A stretch of 10,218 nucleotides of DNA. Origin: Hylemonella sp. UBA2468. Lineage in GTDB: Bacteria; Pseudomonadota; Gammaproteobacteria; Burkholderiales; Burkholderiaceae_C. Below, piece after piece: positions 1 through 7,047 of this stretch. A program made the translations under genes and the position numbers. A model generated the notes under the pieces. The model saw only the letters and a program-made list of their open reading frames with translations, made no database searches and was not told where the DNA came from. The first letter of the stretch is position 1; each line of letters begins with the position of its first letter. The stretch covers positions 1-10,218 of the forward strand of contig DDPM01000170.1 in the NCBI GenBank assembly GCA_002342165.1, read 5' to 3'.

Positions 1-485
1 CAGAAATGAACCAGCTTAAGCAATGGGTGGACGCCTGCAGAAACCTGCGTGGTGAAATGAATGTGTCGCCCTCCACACGCTTGCCCCTGTTTGCATTGGT
101 AGCTTGGCAAGACCAGGACTTCTTAATCCGCTGGGCAGCGGTGTTGCAAGCCTTGTCCAAGCTGAGTGAAGTGCAAATTTTTCAAGACGAGTCAGCATGG
201 ACACAAGCTGCCCAAGCCGCGCCCGTGGCTGTGGTGGGCGCAACTCGGCTGTGTCTGTTCATGAAGGTGGACATTGAGGCCGAAAAACTTCGCTTGGGCA
301 AAGAGGCCACCCGCCTTCAAACCGAAATCGCCAAGGCCCAGCACAAACTGGGCAATGAAGCCTTTGTGGCCAAGGCACCGCCCGCCGTGATTGAGCAAGA
401 ACAAAAACGCCTAAGTGGTTTCAGCAGTACTTTGGCCAAAGTCCAAGAACAACTGGCACAGTTAGACCAAATGGCCAAGACATAA
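1..485 (+). CDS. valS: Valine--tRNA ligase, C-terminal end (partial)
   Basis: This is the 3' end of the gene for the cytoplasmic enzyme that charges tRNA-Val with valine. The gene runs off the left edge, the first complete codon is at position 3, and about 160 residues remain. What is visible is the end of the anticodon-binding domain (VDACRNLRGEMNVSP, a block typical of ValRS). It is followed by a lysine-, glutamate- and glutamine-rich helical segment over the last 70 or so residues, matching the C-terminal coiled-coil arm that contacts tRNA. The catalytic HIGH and KMSKS motifs lie outside the window. The stop TAA is at 483-485. galU starts 13 bp downstream, so the two are probably co-transcribed. 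Identification is by sequence character and is firm. Confidence 0.95.
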   Translation, partial: EMNQLKQWVDACRNLRGEMNVSPSTRLPLFALVAWQDQDFLIRWAAVLQALSKLSEVQIFQDESAWTQAAQAAPVAVVGATRLCLFMKVDIEAEKLRLGKEATRLQTEIAKAQHKLGNEAFVAKAPPAVIEQEQKRLSGFSSTLAKVQEQLAQLDQMAKT

Positions 486-487
486 CC

Positions 488-492
488 GGGAG
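488..492 (+). promoter_or_regulatory. Ribosome binding site of galU
   Basis: GGGAG lies 6 nt upstream of the ATG at 499 and just after the valS stop codon. It fixes the galU start and fits translation from a shared valS-galU message. Confidence 0.8.
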
Positions 493-498
493 CCTTAC

Positions 499-1377
499 AT
501 GAACAAAATCAACACCGCGGTGTTTCCCGTTGCCGGCCTTGGCACCCGCTTTTTGCCAGCAACCAAGGCCAACCCCAAAGAAATGCTGCCCATTGTGGAC
601 AAGCCGCTGATTCAATACGCGGTGGAAGAGGCTTATGAGGCGGGCATTCGGCACATGGTGTTTGTAACGGGCCGCAACAAACGGTCCATTGAAGACCACT
701 TTGACACTGCATACGAGCTGGAAAGCGAACTCGAAGTCAATGGCAAAACCGCCATGCTCGAGCTGGTGCGCTCGCTGGCACCTTCTGACATGGACTGCAC
801 CTATGTCCGTCAGGCCCGCGCTTTGGGATTGGGCCATGCAGTGTTATGTGCCGAACACCTGACCAATGGCGAACCCTTTGCGGTGCTGCTGGCCGACGAC
901 TTGATGCAAGGCGAAGCTGGCGGCCCCAATGTACTCAAGCAAATGGTGCAGGCCTATGAGCGCTTGGGCCATTCGGTCATTGCGGTGCAAGAGGTGCCTC
1001 TAGAACACGTGAAGCGCTACGGCATTGTGGCTGGCGTTGCCGATGGCAACCGCCTGCTGAGGGTGGAACACATTGTGGAAAAGCCCAGCCCAGACAAATC
1101 ACCTTCCAGGCTGGCGGTAGCCGGCCGCTACATCTTGAGCCATGCGGTGTTTGGCCACATTCGGAAACAAGGCAAAGGAGCTGGTGGCGAATTGCAATTG
1201 ACAGACGGCATTGCCGGCTTGTTGGCCGATGAAGTGGTACACGCCTACACCTACCAAGGCAAACGTTACGACTGCGGCAGTAAGGAAGGTTTTTTAGAGG
1301 CCACCATCGAGTTGGCTTTGCAACACCCCGAAGTGGGCGAGAGCTTTAGGGGCTACTTGAAGTCTTTGCAACTTTAA
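499..1377 (+). CDS. galU: UTP--glucose-1-phosphate uridylyltransferase
   Basis: This 292-residue protein makes UDP-glucose from UTP and glucose-1-phosphate, the precursor for galactose metabolism, lipopolysaccharide and capsule sugars. It is of the usual GalU length. The N-terminal nucleotide-binding loop GLGTRFLPATK is at residues 13-23, followed by KEMLPIVDKPLIQY at 27-40. The metal/UTP-contacting LADDL is at 131-135, VEKP at 193-196, GRYIL at 209-213, ELQLTD at 231-236, and a YDCGSKEGFLEA block lies near the end. The ATG at 499 is preceded by GGGAG at 488-492 with a 6-nt spacer, which supports this start. It follows valS by 13 bp and converges on tusA with a 37-bp gap. I see no T-tract terminator in that gap. 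Confidence 0.97.
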   Translation: MNKINTAVFPVAGLGTRFLPATKANPKEMLPIVDKPLIQYAVEEAYEAGIRHMVFVTGRNKRSIEDHFDTAYELESELEVNGKTAMLELVRSLAPSDMDCTYVRQARALGLGHAVLCAEHLTNGEPFAVLLADDLMQGEAGGPNVLKQMVQAYERLGHSVIAVQEVPLEHVKRYGIVAGVADGNRLLRVEHIVEKPSPDKSPSRLAVAGRYILSHAVFGHIRKQGKGAGGELQLTDGIAGLLADEVVHAYTYQGKRYDCGSKEGFLEATIELALQHPEVGESFRGYLKSLQL

Positions 1378-1414
1378 AATAGCTACGGCACCAACAACAG
1401 CATCAGTGGCGGCA

Positions 1415-1642
1415 TCACCGGCGGCGCAAAACGTGAATAAAGTCTTTCCCCTCGGTGCTTTGTTCGACCAGCTCGTTACCGGTTTGCTTGGCAAAGGCCT
1501 CAAAGTCGCGCATAGAGCCGGTGTCGGTGGACACCACCCGCAAAATCTGACCGCTGGTCAATTCGGCCAAGGCCTTTTTGGCTTTCAAAATGGGCAAGGG
1601 GCAGTTCAGCCCGCGGGTATCCAATTCTTGATCAATTTGCAT
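1415..1642 (-). CDS. tusA: TusA-family sulfurtransferase (sulfur carrier)
   Basis: This 75-residue cytoplasmic protein belongs to the TusA/SirA family. The N-terminal block DTRGLNCPLPILKAKKAL carries the CPxP signature with the persulfide-carrying cysteine at residue 14. The length and the following beta-alpha-beta layout match the family, which passes sulfur to partners in tRNA thiolation, cofactor synthesis or sulfur oxidation. It lies 39 bp downstream of cysM on the same strand and is probably the last gene of the murB-VTT-cysM-tusA run. Only a weak purine stretch (AAGAGAA) lies before the ATG. The family has several sub-branches, so the tRNA-thiolation role is not certain. No other tus genes are in the window. 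Confidence 0.88.
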   Translation of the reverse strand: MQIDQELDTRGLNCPLPILKAKKALAELTSGQILRVVSTDTGSMRDFEAFAKQTGNELVEQSTEGKDFIHVLRRR

Positions 1643-1681
1643 CTGCGTTCTCTTACTAGGGGTTGTTGCAAAGAATTCTAA

Positions 1682-2584
1682 TCAGGCCGGGAATACCCCT
1701 GTCGACAAATAGCGATCCCCCCGGTCACACACAATAAACACGATGGTGGCGTTTTCGACCCTTTGCGCCAGCTGATGCGCCACCCAGCAAGCACCCGCGG
1801 CTGAAATACCTGCAAAAATGCCCTCTTCTCGGGCCAAGCGGCGGCACATTTCTTCTGCATCCTCCTGAGACACCAGCACCAGTTCGTCCACATGCTGGGC
1901 ATCGTAAATTTTGGGGAGGTATTCGGTAGGCCACTTGCGTATGCCTGGAATGCGCGACCCCTCACTGGGCTGCGCACCAATGATTTGAATCGCCGGATTG
2001 CGCTCTTTTAAAAAGCGCGAAACCCCCGTAATGGTGCCTGTAGTGCCCATGGCGCTTACAAAATGGGTGATGCGGCCGCCGGTTTGCTCCCACAACTCGG
2101 GGCCAGTGGTTTCGTAGTGGATGCGCGGGTTGTCTAGGTTGGCAAACTGGTCCAGCACGCGGCCCTTGCCTTGTTGTGCCATTTGCTCGGCCAAATCTCG
2201 GGCATATTCCATGCCGCCCGACTTGGGCGTCAATATGAGCTCCGCACCAAAAGCTTTCATGGTTTGGGCGCGCTCTATGGACAAGTCTTCCGGCATGATC
2301 AACACCATGCGGTAGCCCCTAATGGCCGCAGCCATGGCCAAGGCAATACCGGTATTGCCCGAAGTGGCTTCAATCAGCGTGTCGCCCGGGTGAATGTCAC
2401 CCCGCTCTTCAGCACGTCGAATCATGGACAAAGCGGGGCGGTCTTTGACTGAGCCGGCGGGGTTGTTGCCTTCTAATTTGCCCAGCAACGCATTGCCTTT
2501 GGCCTTGCATTCTGTGGCGCCTATGCGTTGCAAAGCCACCAAGGGCGTTTTACCTACTGCGTCTTCAATGGTCGGATAGTTCAT
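1682..2584 (-). CDS. cysM: Cysteine synthase B (O-acetylserine/thiosulfate sulfhydrylase)
   Basis: This 300-residue fold-type II PLP enzyme makes L-cysteine from O-acetylserine and sulfide. The CysM type can also use thiosulfate, giving S-sulfocysteine. The PLP lysine is K47 in NPAGSVKDR. The substrate loop TSGNTG is at 74-79, the phosphate-binding GTTGT at 170-174, and the C-terminal CDRGDRYLSTGVF at 286-298. The blocks RITHFVSAMGTTGTITGVSR and RKWPTEYLP are CysM-like rather than CysK-like. The ATG at 2584 gives the normal N-terminus (TIEDAVGKTPLV). The frame stays open about 345 nt further upstream, but that part only shadows the VTT gene. No good Shine-Dalgarno precedes the ATG. The neighbours are the membrane protein gene 32 bp upstream and tusA 39 bp downstream. 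Confidence 0.96.
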   Translation of the reverse strand: MNYPTIEDAVGKTPLVALQRIGATECKAKGNALLGKLEGNNPAGSVKDRPALSMIRRAEERGDIHPGDTLIEATSGNTGIALAMAAAIRGYRMVLIMPEDLSIERAQTMKAFGAELILTPKSGGMEYARDLAEQMAQQGKGRVLDQFANLDNPRIHYETTGPELWEQTGGRITHFVSAMGTTGTITGVSRFLKERNPAIQIIGAQPSEGSRIPGIRKWPTEYLPKIYDAQHVDELVLVSQEDAEEMCRRLAREEGIFAGISAAGACWVAHQLAQRVENATIVFIVCDRGDRYLSTGVFPA

Positions 2585-2616
2585 GACTTGGACTTTGCCA
2601 TAAGTCCATGCCAGCT

Positions 2617-3246
2617 TCAGGCGCGCTCGACCCTGCCGTCTGCAGGCCTTTGCGTGGCCAGCACCTCGGCCTTGAACGCCTGAAACTTTTGAACTGCGCG
2701 CCCCAGCAGCGGCACGCGCTCCAGCCAATGCGGCGCGCGAGTGACCAGCAGCAAAAAGAGGGTGAGGTAAATGGCCCGGCCCAGCAAAACCACGGCCACC
2801 ACGTAGGCAGCCGCCACGCCCGAGAGCAGCGTGGCCGCCACGGTCAGGCGGGCGGGGCTGGATGAAATAGAGGCCACGCACACCAACCACAAGCCCCACT
2901 CTTGCACCCGCTGCAAGGTATGCGTCCATTCAGGGCCAAACTGCTGCAAGCCCCATTGGTGGGCATGGGCGCCTAAATTTAGCAACACCAAAGCCATCAA
3001 AGCGGCACCTAAGGCCGTGGCCAGAGAAAACACGCCCACAATCCAGTGCAGGCGGTGAGGCTGCATCAGCCCCAACGCCAGTACTGAGGTTTGGGTTGGC
3101 AGCGCGGGCAAAAAAAAGTCTCCAACGGATAAGCCGCCCAGCACGCCTAAAGCCCGGGGCTGAGCCCCTTGCAACACCGCAAAACGCGCCGCACGGTCCG
3201 CCCAACTGCCGCGGACTGGGGTTTGGGATGGCGTTGGGTCCGCCAT
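2617..3246 (-). CDS. YqaA/VTT-like integral membrane protein, function unknown
   Basis: This 209-residue hydrophobic protein has a soluble N-terminal stretch of about 30 residues. Candidate membrane or re-entrant segments lie near residues 33-60, 67-92 and 117-160, with a basic C-terminal tail (about 170-209). The pattern resembles the YqaA branch of the VTT/DedA-like membrane proteins. Features are the SVGDFFLPALPTQTSVLALG loop rich in Pro and small residues, a QPHRLHW turn, and SSSPARLTVAATLLSG followed by LLGRAIYLTLFLLL. VTT relatives are linked to membrane homeostasis and lipid movement, but YqaA itself has no settled function. Its ATG overlaps the murB stop codon by one base (TGATG), which suggests translational coupling. 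Family assignment rests on motif resemblance and is moderate; that it is a real gene is well supported by coupling and composition. Confidence 0.72.
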   Translation of the reverse strand: MADPTPSQTPVRGSWADRAARFAVLQGAQPRALGVLGGLSVGDFFLPALPTQTSVLALGLMQPHRLHWIVGVFSLATALGAALMALVLLNLGAHAHQWGLQQFGPEWTHTLQRVQEWGLWLVCVASISSSPARLTVAATLLSGVAAAYVVAVVLLGRAIYLTLFLLLVTRAPHWLERVPLLGRAVQKFQAFKAEVLATQRPADGRVERA

Positions 3247-4328
3247 CAGACCACCACTGGTTCAGGCTCAAGCAAGATGCCAAAGCGCTCGTACACACTG
3301 GTTTGAATCGCACGGGCCAGCGTCATCACTTCGCCGCCGGTGGCGCCCGGGGTGTTGGTTCCGGCGCCTCGGTTGATCAGCACCAGTGCCTGTTTGTCGT
3401 ACACCGCGGCTTGACCGATGGATTTGCCCTTCCAGCCGCAGGCGTCCACCATCCAGCCCGCCGCCAGCTTGAGGGTGCCGTTAGGCAGCTCGTAATACAC
3501 CAGCTTGGGGTCGCGGGCGATGATGTCGGCACACTGCTCGGGCGATACGGTGGGGTTTTTAAAAAAACTGCCGGCATTGCCCACCACGGCGGGGTCGGGC
3601 AGTTTGGCACGGCGAATTTGGCACACCCAGTCCAAAATGGTGTGGGGTGTGGGTTGGCGGTTGCCGGTGTCGTGCATTTTTTTCTGCAAGTCCAGGTAGC
3701 CGAGTTCGGGTTGCCAGCGTTTGGGCAAACTAAAACGCACTCGGGTGATCAGCGCTTGACCCGCGAGGCCTAACCCTATTGGGTAGCCCCCTGAGTCTTG
3801 TGTTCCAACGCTTGGGGCATGTTTGAACACCGAATCCCGGTAACCAAAGCCACATTGAGCGGCATCAAGCGTGAAGCGCTGACCAGTGAAGAGATGAATG
3901 GCATCTAAAGATTCAAAACGGTCTTGCAGCTCCAGGCCATAAGCGCCAATGTTTTGCACCGGCGCGCCGCCCACGGTGCCCGGAATCAGCGCCATATTTT
4001 CCATGCCCGGCCAGCCTTGGGCCAGCGTCCATACCACCAGTTCATGCCAGGGCTCGCCGGCACCGGCCTCCACAATCCAGGCCTTATCGGTCTCCTGAAC
4101 CAGGCGTTTGCCCAAAATTTCGACTTTCAGCACCAAGGGTTTGACGTCGCCGGTCAGCACAATGTTGCTGCCGCCGCCCAACACAAACTTGGGGCTGGCG
4201 GCCCATTGGGGGTCGGCCAAGAGCTGCAAGACGTCATCTTCAGAGCGGATTCGGGCCAAATGCAGCGCCTTGGCCACAATGCCAAAGGTGTTGTAGGGCT
4301 GCAGGGACACATGGTTCTCGACTAACAT
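3246..4328 (-). CDS. murB: UDP-N-acetylmuramate dehydrogenase (UDP-N-acetylenolpyruvoylglucosamine reductase)
   Basis: This FAD enzyme reduces UDP-GlcNAc-enolpyruvate to UDP-MurNAc with NADPH, the second step committed to peptidoglycan synthesis. It has 360 residues. The FAD-binding motif LGGGSN is at 50-55, IPGTVGGAPVQNIGAYG at 115-131, and YRDS at 163-166. GNAGSFFKNP at 250-259 holds the proton-donor Ser254. The C-terminal LEPE holds the likely catalytic Glu356. YRDS and the overall length match the type I (E. coli-like) class. A glycine-rich stretch at about 171-190 looks like an insertion. I chose the ATG at 4328 because the protein then begins LVENHVSLQPYNTFG as is usual. An in-frame TTG at 4361 would add 11 unlikely residues. 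No Shine-Dalgarno is visible before the ATG. It is divergent from yajQ and coupled to the downstream membrane gene. Confidence 0.96.
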   Translation of the reverse strand: MLVENHVSLQPYNTFGIVAKALHLARIRSEDDVLQLLADPQWAASPKFVLGGGSNIVLTGDVKPLVLKVEILGKRLVQETDKAWIVEAGAGEPWHELVVWTLAQGWPGMENMALIPGTVGGAPVQNIGAYGLELQDRFESLDAIHLFTGQRFTLDAAQCGFGYRDSVFKHAPSVGTQDSGGYPIGLGLAGQALITRVRFSLPKRWQPELGYLDLQKKMHDTGNRQPTPHTILDWVCQIRRAKLPDPAVVGNAGSFFKNPTVSPEQCADIIARDPKLVYYELPNGTLKLAAGWMVDACGWKGKSIGQAAVYDKQALVLINRGAGTNTPGATGGEVMTLARAIQTSVYERFGILLEPEPVVV

Positions 4329-4361
4329 TGGGCCATTGTCGCATTCACTTTTTAGCCCCAA

Positions 4362-4847
4362 ATGCCCTCTTTTGACACCGTTTGTGAAGCCGATTTGGTC
4401 GAGGTCAAAAACGCTGTGGAGAACACAGCCAAAGAAATCGGCACCCGTTTTGACTTCAAAGGCACCTCAGCGGCGGTTGAAATCAAAGACAAAGACATCA
4501 CGCTATTGGGCGACGCCGAATTTCAGTTGGCGCAGGTCGAAGACATCTTGCGCAACAAAATGACCAAACGCAACGTGGATGTGCGGTTTTTAGACCTTGG
4601 CGACGTGCAAAAAATAGGTGGCGACAAGGTCAAACGGGTGGTCAAGGTGCGCAATGGCATAGAGTCTGAACTGGCCAAAAAAATTCAGCGTCTTATTAAA
4701 GACAGCAAACTCAAGGTGCAAGCCGCCATTCAAGGCGATGCCGTACGCGTGACCGGCGCCAAACGCGACGACCTGCAAGCCGCCATGGCGCTGCTGCGCA
4801 AAGAGATCACCGATATTCCTGTGAGCTTTAACAACTTCAGGGATTGA
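4362..4847 (+). CDS. yajQ: YajQ-family nucleotide/cyclic-di-GMP-binding protein
   Basis: This 161-residue soluble protein is full length for the YajQ family. The N-terminus [18 protein letters not shown], the RFDFKGT motif at 29-35, and the C-terminal block IKDSKLKVQ with [21 protein letters not shown] are diagnostic, and it ends with the family's typical NFRD. The fold is two ferredoxin-like (RNA-binding-like) domains. Family members bind nucleotides, and a Xanthomonas homologue is a cyclic-di-GMP effector that acts on a transcription factor. Whether this one does so cannot be read from sequence. The ATG at 4362 lacks a Shine-Dalgarno and lies 33 bp from the divergent murB start, so the message may be leaderless or start inside murB. 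Confidence 0.95.
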   Translation: MPSFDTVCEADLVEVKNAVENTAKEIGTRFDFKGTSAAVEIKDKDITLLGDAEFQLAQVEDILRNKMTKRNVDVRFLDLGDVQKIGGDKVKRVVKVRNGIESELAKKIQRLIKDSKLKVQAAIQGDAVRVTGAKRDDLQAAMALLRKEITDIPVSFNNFRD

Positions 4848-4877
4848 GCCGAGGGCTAGGTATCTATCCCTATGGCT
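4847..4877 (+). other. Imperfect stem-loop just after yajQ
   Basis: AGCC at 4847-4850 pairs with GGCT at 4874-4877 and GGG at 4853-4855 pairs with CCC at 4868-4870. The arms are separated by a small internal loop (GA against TAT) and a 12-nt apical loop. The element begins at the last base of the yajQ stop codon. No U-tract follows, so it is not a clear intrinsic terminator. It could weakly protect or attenuate the message before the hydrolase gene. It lies in the longest intergenic gap of the window (79 bp). Confidence 0.35.
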
Positions 4878-4926
4878 TGAGCAACCTGTAAGTGTCAAAA
4901 ATGCAGTCTTTCCCAGAAAGGCTGTT

Positions 4927-6000
4927 ATGGCGTCAGATCCCCGAGTTGAGTCAGCGGTGTCGCACTGGGCACCACGTTTTGTATCCAATGGCGTCCTGTT
5001 GGCAGACTTCAATGAAGTCACCGATGGCATTGCCCGTTGGGAAGACTGGTGCTCCGCTTGGTGCGCCAGAGCTGCCTCGCACGAGGCCTTGGGCAAAGAA
5101 GCGCTGGCAGAAGGTCACAAACTTACTGCGGGCGAGCACTTAACCCGCGCGGGGGTTTATTACCACTTTGCCAAGTTTGTGTTTGTGGACGACATCGACC
5201 AAATGCGTGCTGCCCACACCAAAGCCATTGAATGCCGCCAGTTGGCCCTGCCGCATCTGCGCCCGCCAGGCGAGCGGGTAGAAGTGCCTTATGGATCCGG
5301 ACATTTGGCGGGCATTTTGAGAAAACCTGCAGGCGTCTCCAAACCACCGGTGCTGATCATGGTGCCGGGATTGGATTCGGCCAAAGAAGAGCTTGAGGCC
5401 TACGAATTGCCTTTTTTGGTACGCGGTATTGCCACCTTGATGATTGATGGTCCAGGTCAGGGCGAAGCGGAATACGACTTCCCCATCCGAGGCGACTACG
5501 AAGTTCCTGTGAAGGCCGTGGTGGACTGGTTGGTGCAGCGCACCGATGTGGACACCCAGCGCATTGGCCTTTGGGGTGTGAGCTTGGGTGGCTATTACGC
5601 GCCGCGCGCCGTGGCCTTTGAAAAACGCATCAAAGCCTGTATTGCACTGGCTGGTCCCTTTGACTGGGCCAGCAACTGGGACGCCCTGCCCCTGCTCACG
5701 CGCGAAGCCTTCAGGGTGCGCAGCCACCTGAAAACCCAAGCCGAGGCCAAACAGCACGCCAGTACCCTGTCGATGGTGGGTATTGCCAAGCAAATTGAAT
5801 GCCCTGTTTTTTTAGTGAGCGGCAAGCTGGACCGCTTGGTACCCTGGCAAGATGCGCAAAGATTGGCCGACGAAGTGTCGGGCCCTGTAGAGCTCATGAT
5901 CGTGGAAGACGGCAACCACATTGCCAACAACCGCCCCTACCGCTACCGCGCCAAATCCGCCGACTGGCTGATGGCGCAGTTTGGAATGCCTAAAGTTTGA
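4927..6000 (+). CDS. Alpha/beta hydrolase, 2,6-dihydroxypseudooxynicotine hydrolase/FrsA-like
   Basis: This 357-residue cytoplasmic hydrolase has a helical N-terminal domain of about 110 residues (rich in Trp, Ala and His), then an alpha/beta-hydrolase core. The nucleophile Ser219 sits in the elbow GVSLGG (217-222). Asp302 in GKLDRLVP and His331 in EDGNHIANN complete the triad. VPGLDSAKEE near 146-154 supplies the oxyanion-hole region, and DGPGQGE is at 174-180. This arrangement resembles the esterase-like family that includes the C-C bond hydrolase of nicotine breakdown (2,6-dihydroxypseudooxynicotine hydrolase). From memory, that enzyme's triad sits about two residues earlier at each position. 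The substrate here is unknown. AGAAAGG at 4915-4921 precedes the ATG by 5 nt. The next gene, a Bug receptor, starts 14 bp downstream, suggesting a shared uptake-and-hydrolysis job. Confidence 0.85.
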   Translation: MASDPRVESAVSHWAPRFVSNGVLLADFNEVTDGIARWEDWCSAWCARAASHEALGKEALAEGHKLTAGEHLTRAGVYYHFAKFVFVDDIDQMRAAHTKAIECRQLALPHLRPPGERVEVPYGSGHLAGILRKPAGVSKPPVLIMVPGLDSAKEELEAYELPFLVRGIATLMIDGPGQGEAEYDFPIRGDYEVPVKAVVDWLVQRTDVDTQRIGLWGVSLGGYYAPRAVAFEKRIKACIALAGPFDWASNWDALPLLTREAFRVRSHLKTQAEAKQHASTLSMVGIAKQIECPVFLVSGKLDRLVPWQDAQRLADEVSGPVELMIVEDGNHIANNRPYRYRAKSADWLMAQFGMPKV

Positions 6001-6002
6001 AC

Positions 6003-6007
6003 AGGAG
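6003..6007 (+). promoter_or_regulatory. Ribosome binding site of the Bug receptor gene
   Basis: AGGAG lies 7 nt before the ATG at 6015. It decides between that start and an in-frame TTG at 5997 that overlaps the preceding stop codon region. Confidence 0.8.
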
Positions 6008-6014
6008 AAGCCCC

Positions 6015-7046
6015 ATGCTGAACTTAGCCTTGCAAAAAATTTCCGGTGGTTTGAGCCCTTTTTACTTGGCGATCTCTGCCACGGCGCTCTCGACGGCCAT
6101 GGCCTTTACGGCCCTCTTGCCTGCAGCATGGGCGCAAACCGCCCCCACCTCAGGGTTTCCCAACAAACCCATACGTTTGGTCTCCGGTGCTTCAGCTGGC
6201 AGCGCGTCTGATGTGGTGGCGCGTTCCATTTCTAATGCGCTGCAGAGCGACCTGGGCGTGTCAGTGGTGGTGGAAAACCGCACCGGTGCAGGGGGCTTGG
6301 TCGCAGCGCGACATATTTTGGCTTCCCCAGCAGACGGGTATTCAGTATTTGTGTACACCTCGGCGCACACTCTAAACCCGCTCATTACCCAAGTAGGCTA
6401 TGACCCAGCGGCCGATTTTTCGGGTGTGACGCCGCTGGCGCACCTGCCCAACGTGTTGGTAGCCGCCCCCAGCAAGGGTTTTAAAACGGTGCAAGATTTG
6501 ATTCAAGCCGGCAAGGCCAAGCCCGGTCAGCTGAATTACGCTTCGGCTGGCATTGGCACCGCCACATTCATGAATGCCGAAAAATTCAACTACGGTGCAG
6601 GCATCAAGGCAGTGCACGTGGCCTTCAAGGGCACCCCCGAGGCCCTGACCGAAACCATTTCTGGGCGAATTGACTACTTTTTTGCGCCCATTGTGTCGGC
6701 GCTGCCCATGATTCGCGATGGCCGATTGGTGGCTTTGGCCGTGGGCACCACCAAGCGTACACCGGTGCTGCCCGACACCCCCACCACCCTGGAGGTTGGG
6801 GTACCGGAGTCCGACTATATTTTTTGGACCGGCATGCTGGTGCCCTCCAAAACACCGCGCGAAGTGGTGCAAGCCTTGAATCAGGCCGCCTTGAAGGCCC
6901 TGCAAAACCCTGAGGTGAAAGAGCGTTTGGCCAAACTGGGCGCCGAGCCCATGCCGATGAGCCCCACCGAATTTGACAACTACATCAAGGGCGAACTGGC
7001 CGCCAACGCCAAAATCGTCAAAGCTGCCAACATCAAGGCCGATTGA
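6015..7046 (+). CDS. Bug-family tripartite tricarboxylate transporter substrate-binding protein
   Basis: This 343-residue protein is a secreted solute receptor. A signal peptide with a hydrophobic core covers about residues 16-37, with a likely cleavage site after AWA (residue 40, before QTAP). The mature part has Bug hallmarks: FPNKPIRLVSG, the ligand loop GASAGSASDVVAR, VVVENRTGAGG, ASPADGYS, NYASAGIGTATFMNAE, and AFKGTPEALTETISGRIDYFF. Bug proteins bind carboxylates, amino acids or aromatic acids in the periplasm and either feed TctAB permeases or act as sensors. No tctA or tctB gene is in the window, so this is an orphan receptor, as is common in Burkholderiales. The ligand cannot be deduced. 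It follows the hydrolase gene by 14 bp and ends 1 bp from the convergent plsY. Confidence 0.93.
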   Translation: MLNLALQKISGGLSPFYLAISATALSTAMAFTALLPAAWAQTAPTSGFPNKPIRLVSGASAGSASDVVARSISNALQSDLGVSVVVENRTGAGGLVAARHILASPADGYSVFVYTSAHTLNPLITQVGYDPAADFSGVTPLAHLPNVLVAAPSKGFKTVQDLIQAGKAKPGQLNYASAGIGTATFMNAEKFNYGAGIKAVHVAFKGTPEALTETISGRIDYFFAPIVSALPMIRDGRLVALAVGTTKRTPVLPDTPTTLEVGVPESDYIFWTGMLVPSKTPREVVQALNQAALKALQNPEVKERLAKLGAEPMPMSPTEFDNYIKGELAANAKIVKAANIKAD

Positions 7047-7047
7047 T

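Noticed and set aside
1378..1414. Possible bidirectional terminator between galU and tusA
   Set aside because: The GGCGGC-type repeats here do not form a clean stem with a flanking T-tract on either strand.
2585..2929. N-terminal extension of cysM by about 115 residues
   Set aside because: The frame is open only because it overlaps the VTT gene in another frame. The extension is a Gly/Arg/Ala-rich shadow, and CysM normally begins near the chosen ATG.
3096..3773. A 225-codon open frame on the plus strand
   Set aside because: It is antisense to murB and the VTT gene, both well supported, and the translation shows no recognisable family.
4329..4361. TTG start adding 11 residues to murB
   Set aside because: The added residues are not MurB-like, no Shine-Dalgarno precedes the TTG, and it would abut the yajQ start directly.
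5997..6014. TTG start for the Bug receptor
   Set aside because: It overlaps the hydrolase stop region and lacks a Shine-Dalgarno, whereas ATG 6015 has AGGAG at ideal spacing and gives a proper signal peptide.
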